Shown here: piece after piece, positions 59,786 through 64,000 of the stretch | How positions within the stretch are numbered: the stretch's first letter is position 1 | Layout: each line of letters starts with the position of its first letter | Made by a program: the position numbers and the translations under genes | The notes under the pieces: generated by a model | What the model was told of the DNA's origin: nothing | Database searches by the model: none | Seen by the model: only the letters and a program-made list of their open reading frames with translations | NCBI RefSeq assembly: GCF_000003815.2 | Contig: NC_049983.1 | Span: 6,099,669 to 6,163,668 of the forward strand | Origin: Branchiostoma floridae | Taxonomy: Eukaryota > Chordata > Leptocardii > Amphioxiformes > Branchiostomatidae | Direction of reading: 5' to 3' | DNA: 64,000 nucleotides

Positions 59786-59855
59786 GGTGGATTTGGAGGA
59801 GTAGCCTGTGAGACGTGTAAAAGTGACAAGCTGTATGGTCCAGACTGTAGCGGAG
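59786..59855 (+). CDS. stab: Stabilin-like receptor, exon 3 (end of EGF 1, GPDC link)
   Basis: Acceptor TATTTTCCAG|GGTGGA, donor GGAG|GTAAGA. The exon has 23 codons plus one base (phase 0 in, phase 1 out). Residues 159-181 contain GGFGGVACETC, whose Cys166 closes the first EGF module. KLYGPDCSG follows, with Cys169 and Cys179 forming the short laminin-EGF-like link typical of stabilin N termini. An inverted-repeat transposon starts only 31 bp into the following intron, and a three-copy 200-bp repeat ends about 130 bp upstream, so this small exon is closely hemmed in by repeats. Splice sites and frame agree with both neighbours. Confidence 0.83.
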
Positions 59856-59886
59856 GTAAGAAATCTGCACCTTTTGTGATGACAGT

Positions 59887-60272
59887 TAGCCTGGGTACCA
59901 TCTGGATAGTAGTTTGCTCCCATGTTTGCTTCTGCCTCCTATCTGGGGACCTGCACATTCAAACCTTTCGATGTTGACGTCAGGTAATGAGCAGATTAAG
60001 GAATAAGTTGTAGAGTATTCATTTTATGAAAACAGGCTTTCCGCAAATGGACGGAGGGCGTTTCAGGTGTTCAGGCGCTCATTTGTAGGGACCAATCAGG
60101 ACCCTCGGCCAAAATTTGGACGATTCCAGGCGTTAATGTGGTCAGGGTTTCCAAACGGAATAGTAGGGAAGCAACTGTGTATAGTGTATAATGAATGTCA
60201 GAGCGAGAAGTGACTTTATATAGTGTATAATAAATGCCGGAGCAAACTACTTTTTGGATGGTACCCAGGCTA
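59887..60272. mobile_element. TAGCCTGGGTACC inverted-repeat element beside exon 3
   Basis: Left TAGCCTGGGTACCATCTGGA and TAGTAGTTTGCTCC pair with right GGAGCAAACTACTTTTTGGA and TGGTACCCAGGCTA. GATGACAGT is exact on both sides (59878-59886, 60273-60281). It is 386 bp and non-coding. Its ends resemble family A, also with 8-9 bp duplications. Confidence 0.92.
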
Positions 60273-61037
60273 GATGACAGTAACAGTTTGGTAAGAAAAC
60301 CACAAAGTTATTCCATCCATGGCATTGGATGGTAACAGAAAGGCCATTTTGAATTCCAGGCATGTTCCTTTCTTTAATTGAATTATGTGCATGGTTAACT
60401 ACAACCTTCTGTCATACAGACTGCATATAAATCAGATAGAAAACTTTCCTTACTTTGGTTTTTATCCTGGGATCATTATAAAGCAAATTGTTCCGGATTT
60501 CGCCGTCAACTAAATAAGGAAAAATAGTACCGGAGTCTTCAATACTGTTCTACATTATTGTAATGGAATCATTATCGTAAAACTTGAGAGAGGAGCTTCA
60601 ATGTTGCCAGGTGGCGAAAAATCCCATTTAAAGATACACTATCAGTATCCTTCATGTCCAAGGGTTCCTATGGGATACATTATGGGTAATCCAGCTAGAA
60701 AGTATACGATTACACAGAACTAGACGGCCATCAATAAACCCCTCCACGCCCCCAGAGGACCCGGGCCTATAGAGGTTTAAAGAGGCAAGAAAGAGCGGTA
60801 CCTTAAATCAAGGGCGGGTAATTTTATTGGCAGTCACTGTGAAATTGACAGACTGTCCGTCTTCGCGCTCCAGCTGAAACCCTACCCAGCTGTGGTACTG
60901 CAATTTCATGGACGTAAATTCCTAACAACTTGATCAGGTTGGAAATGTTGTTAGAGGAGGTTTGGTTCGATTCAGGGGCGGTGGAGGGAGAGATTGGACA
61001 TGGACCTGTACACGTTGGTGTTGTGTGAAGTTCGGAT

Positions 61038-61260
61038 TACTGTAAATGTATTTAAGTTCGCGGGGATTTGATTTTGCGTTACTAGGGGGAAAGTGACGTG
61101 TTCGCAGTGGTTTTAAGTTCGAGGTACACAATGTAGTGTCATACACTGTAGTCACAAACTATAATGAAAAAATGTTCGCGGTGGTTTTAAGTTCGCGGTA
61201 AAACTGCCTTGCGAAAACTGCGAACATAAAACCCCTGCGAACATTTCTGCATTTACAGCA
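61038..61260 (+). mobile_element. TACTGTAAATGC element, copy 10
   Basis: TACTGTAAATGTATTTAAGT to TTTCTGCATTTACAGCA, in intron 3 of the stabilin gene. Confidence 0.85.
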
Positions 61261-61589
61261 CTGGGGTTGTCTGTTCCATAGACTGGTCACTGTGAATCAT
61301 TTCAGATACTGTAGTAATTACACTGGCCTTGCTCCAAATTATGTGAGTGGGGAAAATGTATGAAAAACAAAATGAAGGATGGAAAGTTTAACAAAAGGAA
61401 GGGTGAAAGATCTAGAAGAAGAATGTGACCAAAAGATGTTGACTGGAGTTGATATTTTGTCAGATAGATAGATAAATAGATGGTTAATTGTGCAACAATT
61501 GCATCAGTGACAATGTATGGCAATGTATAGACAATAGAAGTTACAGTCTAATACTACATATTATACTCGTTATATTACAACAGTTTCAG

Positions 61590-62975
61590 TTTTTTTGGAA
61601 AGAAGACATTAATAGTGTTTTGTGATAGAGTGAAAATGAATCAATAGGGTAGCATGTTATCTCATTGGGAATACTTCATTTCATATCTTTGTCAGATATT
61701 ATTGGAAAGAATACACCAGTTATGTAATATGATAAACTAAAGATGAGTCAATAGTCTAGTCAGTTATCTCTCTGGGAATACTTCAGTTCATACAGTATCC
61801 TTTATCAGATATTTTTGGAAAGAATACACCAGTTGTGAAATGAGATAAAGTAAAGATGAGTCAATAGACTAGTAAGTTATCTTACTGGCAATATTTCAGT
61901 TCATATCTTTTATCAGATATCATTGGAAAGAAGACACCAAATGTGTAATATGATGAGGATGAGTCAAAACTAGTATGTTATCTCACTGGGAGTTCTTCAG
62001 TTCATATCTTTTATCAGATATTTTTGGAAGAAGACACCAGTTGTGTAATTTGATAGACTAAAGAAGAGATAACTTAAGAGACAATAAGTTATCTTGTCAG
62101 AAATTATTGGGAAGAAGACACCAGTTGTGTAATTTGATAGACTAAAGAAGAGATAACTTAAGAGACAATAAGTTATCTTGTCAGAAATTATTGGGAAGAA
62201 GACACCAGTTGTGTAATTTGATAGACTAAAGAAGAGATAACTTAAGAGACAATAAGTTATCTTGTCAGAAATTATTGGGAAGAAGACACCAGTTGTGTAA
62301 TTTGATAGACTAAAGAAGAGATAACTTAAGAGACAATAAGTTATCTTGTCAGAAATTATTGGGAAGAAGACACCAGTTGTGTAATTTGATAGACTAAAGA
62401 AGAGATAACTTAAGAGACAATAAGTTATCTTGTCAGAAATTATTGGGAAGAAGACACCAGTTGTGTAATTTGATAGACTAAAGAAGAGATAACTTAAGAG
62501 ACAATAAGTTATCTTGTCAGAAATTATTGGGAAGAAGACACCAGTTGTGTAATTTGATAGACTAAAGAAGAGATAACTTAAGAGACAATAAGTTATCTTG
62601 TCAGACATTATTGGGAAGAAGACACCAGTTGTGTAATTTGATAGACTAAAGAAGAGATAACTTAAGAGACAATAAGTTATCTTGTCAGAAATTATTGGGA
62701 AGAAGACACCAGTTGTGTAATTTGATAGACTAAAGAAGAGATAACTTAAGAGACAATAAGTTATCTTGTCAGACATTATTGGGAAGATGACACCAGTTGT
62801 ATTATCCGATAGAATGAAGAGGAGATAACTTAAGAGACAATAAGTTATCTTGTCAGACATTATTGAAAATATGACACCAGTTGTGTAATGTGATAGACTA
62901 AAGAAGAGATGACTTAAGAGACAGTAGATTATCCTGTAGACGGTATTGGAAAAAAGTCACCAGTTGTGTAATGTA
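61590..62975. repeat. Minisatellite: 84-bp core with longer, older units at the left
   Basis: From 62033 the unit (GACACCAGTTGTGTAATTTG, AAGAGATAACTTAAGAGACA, TTATCTTGTCAG) repeats every 84 bp (62033, 62117, 62201 and so on), about ten times and almost perfectly. To the left, related units of 101-113 bp start at 61656, 61763, 61876 and 61977. To the right, two or three units are diverged. Because 84 is 28 codons, the minus strand stays open for 287 codons (61997-62860), a by-product and not a gene: it has no splice or codon signature and only repeats one 28-residue motif. Confidence 0.92.
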
Positions 62976-63023
62976 GCAGTTAAACAGACCATAATTTGTC
63001 TTAGTTTGTACTACACTTATGAT

Positions 63024-63333
63024 CAGTGTTCTCGCCAGGCCTTTTCAGCATAGGGTGCCCATATGCTGTAATTAACATCCCCTAAGCTGTGATTTGGGCC
63101 CCTATGCTGTGATTTGGGCCCCTACGCTGTATTTCAACCAGTGAATGATACTTTTCTGTGGTTTTGTAACTAGTAAAAGTAAAAAAAAATGTAGGCTTTA
63201 TTACACTTAAAATAAAGCAAGTAATAGTGTTTTTAACCAACTACAATTCTCATGCCTGCATTGCTTACCATGCATATGGCTTTGCTGCAATAAAATGCCC
63301 CTACGCTGTGTAATAATCCTGGTGAGAACCCTG
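63024..63333. mobile_element. CAGTGTTCTCRCCAGG element, copy 2
   Basis: Starts CAGTGTTCTCGCCAGG and ends CCTGGTGAGAACCCTG, with three CTATGCTGTGATTTGGGCCC-like repeats inside. The reverse complement of copy 1 shares these words. Confidence 0.75.
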
Positions 63334-63357
63334 AATGATGACACAAGGTCTTTCACA

Positions 63358-63499
63358 ACAAGAGATGTTCGTGGCAACCGTAAGAGATTACTGAAATCAA
63401 TCAACTTTATATACCATTCCTGTTTCAGAATGCACATGTGTCCATGGCATCTGTAAGCGAGGACTGAAATCATTCAGGTTATATTTTTTCTTGTTTCAG
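63358..63499 (+). pseudogene. Two decayed tandem copies of the exon 4 acceptor and exon head
   Basis: A unit of about 71 bp holding the exon 4 start and the next acceptor is present three times. The nearest copy (63429-63499) follows its own CTGTTTCAG and reads AATGCACATGTGTCCATGGC, close to the true exon (AGTGCACCTGTGTCCATGGC), then diverges after CTGTAAG. The farther copy (63358-63428) keeps only TGGCAACCGTAAGAG and ACTGAAATCAATCA. Use of the upstream acceptor at 63428 would add 71 bp and shift the frame. Confidence 0.8.
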
Positions 63500-63595
63500 A
63501 GTGCACCTGTGTCCATGGCATCTGTAAGAGTGGTCTGGAGGGTGACGGCAGCTGCTCCTGTCTCTCTGGGTACTCAGGAGAACACTGCGATCAAC
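63500..63595 (+). CDS. stab: Stabilin-like receptor, exon 4 (second EGF module)
   Basis: Acceptor TTCTTGTTTCAG|AG, donor CAAC|GTAAGT. At 96 bp, with phase 1 introns on both sides, it is a symmetrical EGF-type exon. Residues 182-213 carry a complete six-cysteine EGF set at 183, 185, 190, 200, 202 and 211, in the order [11 protein letters not shown] then [16 protein letters not shown]. This matches the second EGF-like module of stabilins. Directly upstream lie two decayed tandem copies of the same acceptor and exon head (63358-63499). The next exon lies outside the window, so the gene is truncated on the right. Confidence 0.85.
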
Positions 63596-63765
63596 GTAAG
63601 TACTACAATGTAGATTTTCAGACTTCAGACCTTGTAGACTTAGATTTTAACTCTTGGATTTCTAGACTTACACTTGTTTTTAGCTAGACTTCATGCCTTC
63701 ATGGTTAAGACTCTTGATTGCCGACTTGGACTGTTAGATATAGACTTTGACTTACATCGTAAGAT

Positions 63766-63982
63766 CAAGGCTGTCTCCAGAACCTGTCCATCTATCCAAG
63801 GATGGAAATTTGCTTGCTGAGGCAGACAGAAGCTTCACCCAATCCGTCCAAGAAATCTGAATTTCATGACGCAAAATTGATGAATATGTTTTTGACTGAT
63901 TTAACAAGGAAAATGAAATTTAATATCAGTTCCCAAACAGTAAGTGGGACGAAAAAAGGTTGAAAGCTGGAGACAGCCCCTT
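63766..63982. mobile_element. GGCTGTCTCCAG hAT-like element
   Basis: Starts CAAGGCTGTCTCCAG and ends CTGGAGACAGCCCCTT, which are inverted repeats. The exact 8-bp CGTAAGAT flanks it (63758-63765, 63983-63990), as for hAT. It is 217 bp and lies in intron 4 just after exon 4. Confidence 0.87.
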
Positions 63983-64000
63983 CGTAAGATGCTTAGATAA

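Larger units (their letters stand above)
59856..63499 (+). other. Intron 3 (3,644 bp)
   Basis: Donor GTAAGA, acceptor TTGTTTCAG; phase 1. Holds a 386-bp inverted-repeat element, one TACTGTAAATGC element, the 84-bp minisatellite, a CAGTGTTCTCGCCAG element and the duplicated exon-4 acceptors. Nothing is assigned in 60290-61037. Confidence 0.8.

Noticed and set aside
61997-62860. A 287-codon open frame on the minus strand with a regular 28-residue repeat
   Set aside because: It follows from an 84-bp minisatellite; the protein is only the repeat translated, with no start context or domain.
63429-63477. A real alternative exon ending at a GT after TTCAG
   Set aside because: The resulting intron to 63500 would be only 22 bp and the phases do not match; it is a duplicated exon head.

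Overview
This window is eukaryotic. Its protein-coding sequence is confined to short exons separated by introns of 3.6 to 34 kb that are full of transposon remnants, and it contains a long satellite array and three assembly gaps. The four exons, all on the plus strand, splice in phase into the start of a stabilin-type scavenger receptor (signal peptide, cysteine-rich head, then EGF-like modules). Small inverted-repeat elements beginning TAGCCTGGTATCCAG, SINEs with a 5S rRNA-derived head, and an intron-rich stabilin gene together suggest an invertebrate deuterostome. An amphioxus (Branchiostoma) is my best guess. The species is inferred from pattern memory, not proven.

Layout. 1-10570: a head-to-tail array of about 49 copies of a 215-bp satellite, open at the left edge, with internal multi-unit duplications and two 100-N gaps. 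10571-13030: unassigned sequence with one small inverted-repeat element. 13038-13091: a promoter-like cluster (GC box, kappaB-like site, inverted CCAAT). 13519-13906: exon 1. 13907-48252: intron 1, with at least seven copies of a TACTGTAAATGC inverted-repeat family, a 1291-bp PIF/Harbinger-like element, several hAT-like elements with exact 8-bp target duplications, two SINEs that share a tail but have different heads (5S versus tRNA), a 149-bp tandem array and a compound repeat at 39.3-42.85 kb. 48253-48338: exon 2. 48339-59785: intron 2, with a 95-bp tandem array broken by a LINE fragment plus a DNA element, a CCAAT-bearing tandem array and a three-copy 200-bp repeat. 59786-59855: exon 3. 59856-63499: intron 3, with an 84-bp minisatellite. 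63500-63595: exon 4, preceded by two decayed tandem copies of its own acceptor and exon head. The gene continues beyond the right edge.

Function. Only one gene is supported. The visible 213 residues would form the N-terminal, extracellular part of a large endocytic receptor. The fasciclin, link and transmembrane regions expected of stabilins would lie to the right and cannot be checked here. All long open frames elsewhere fall in repeats or lack recognisable protein features, and none is called as a gene.
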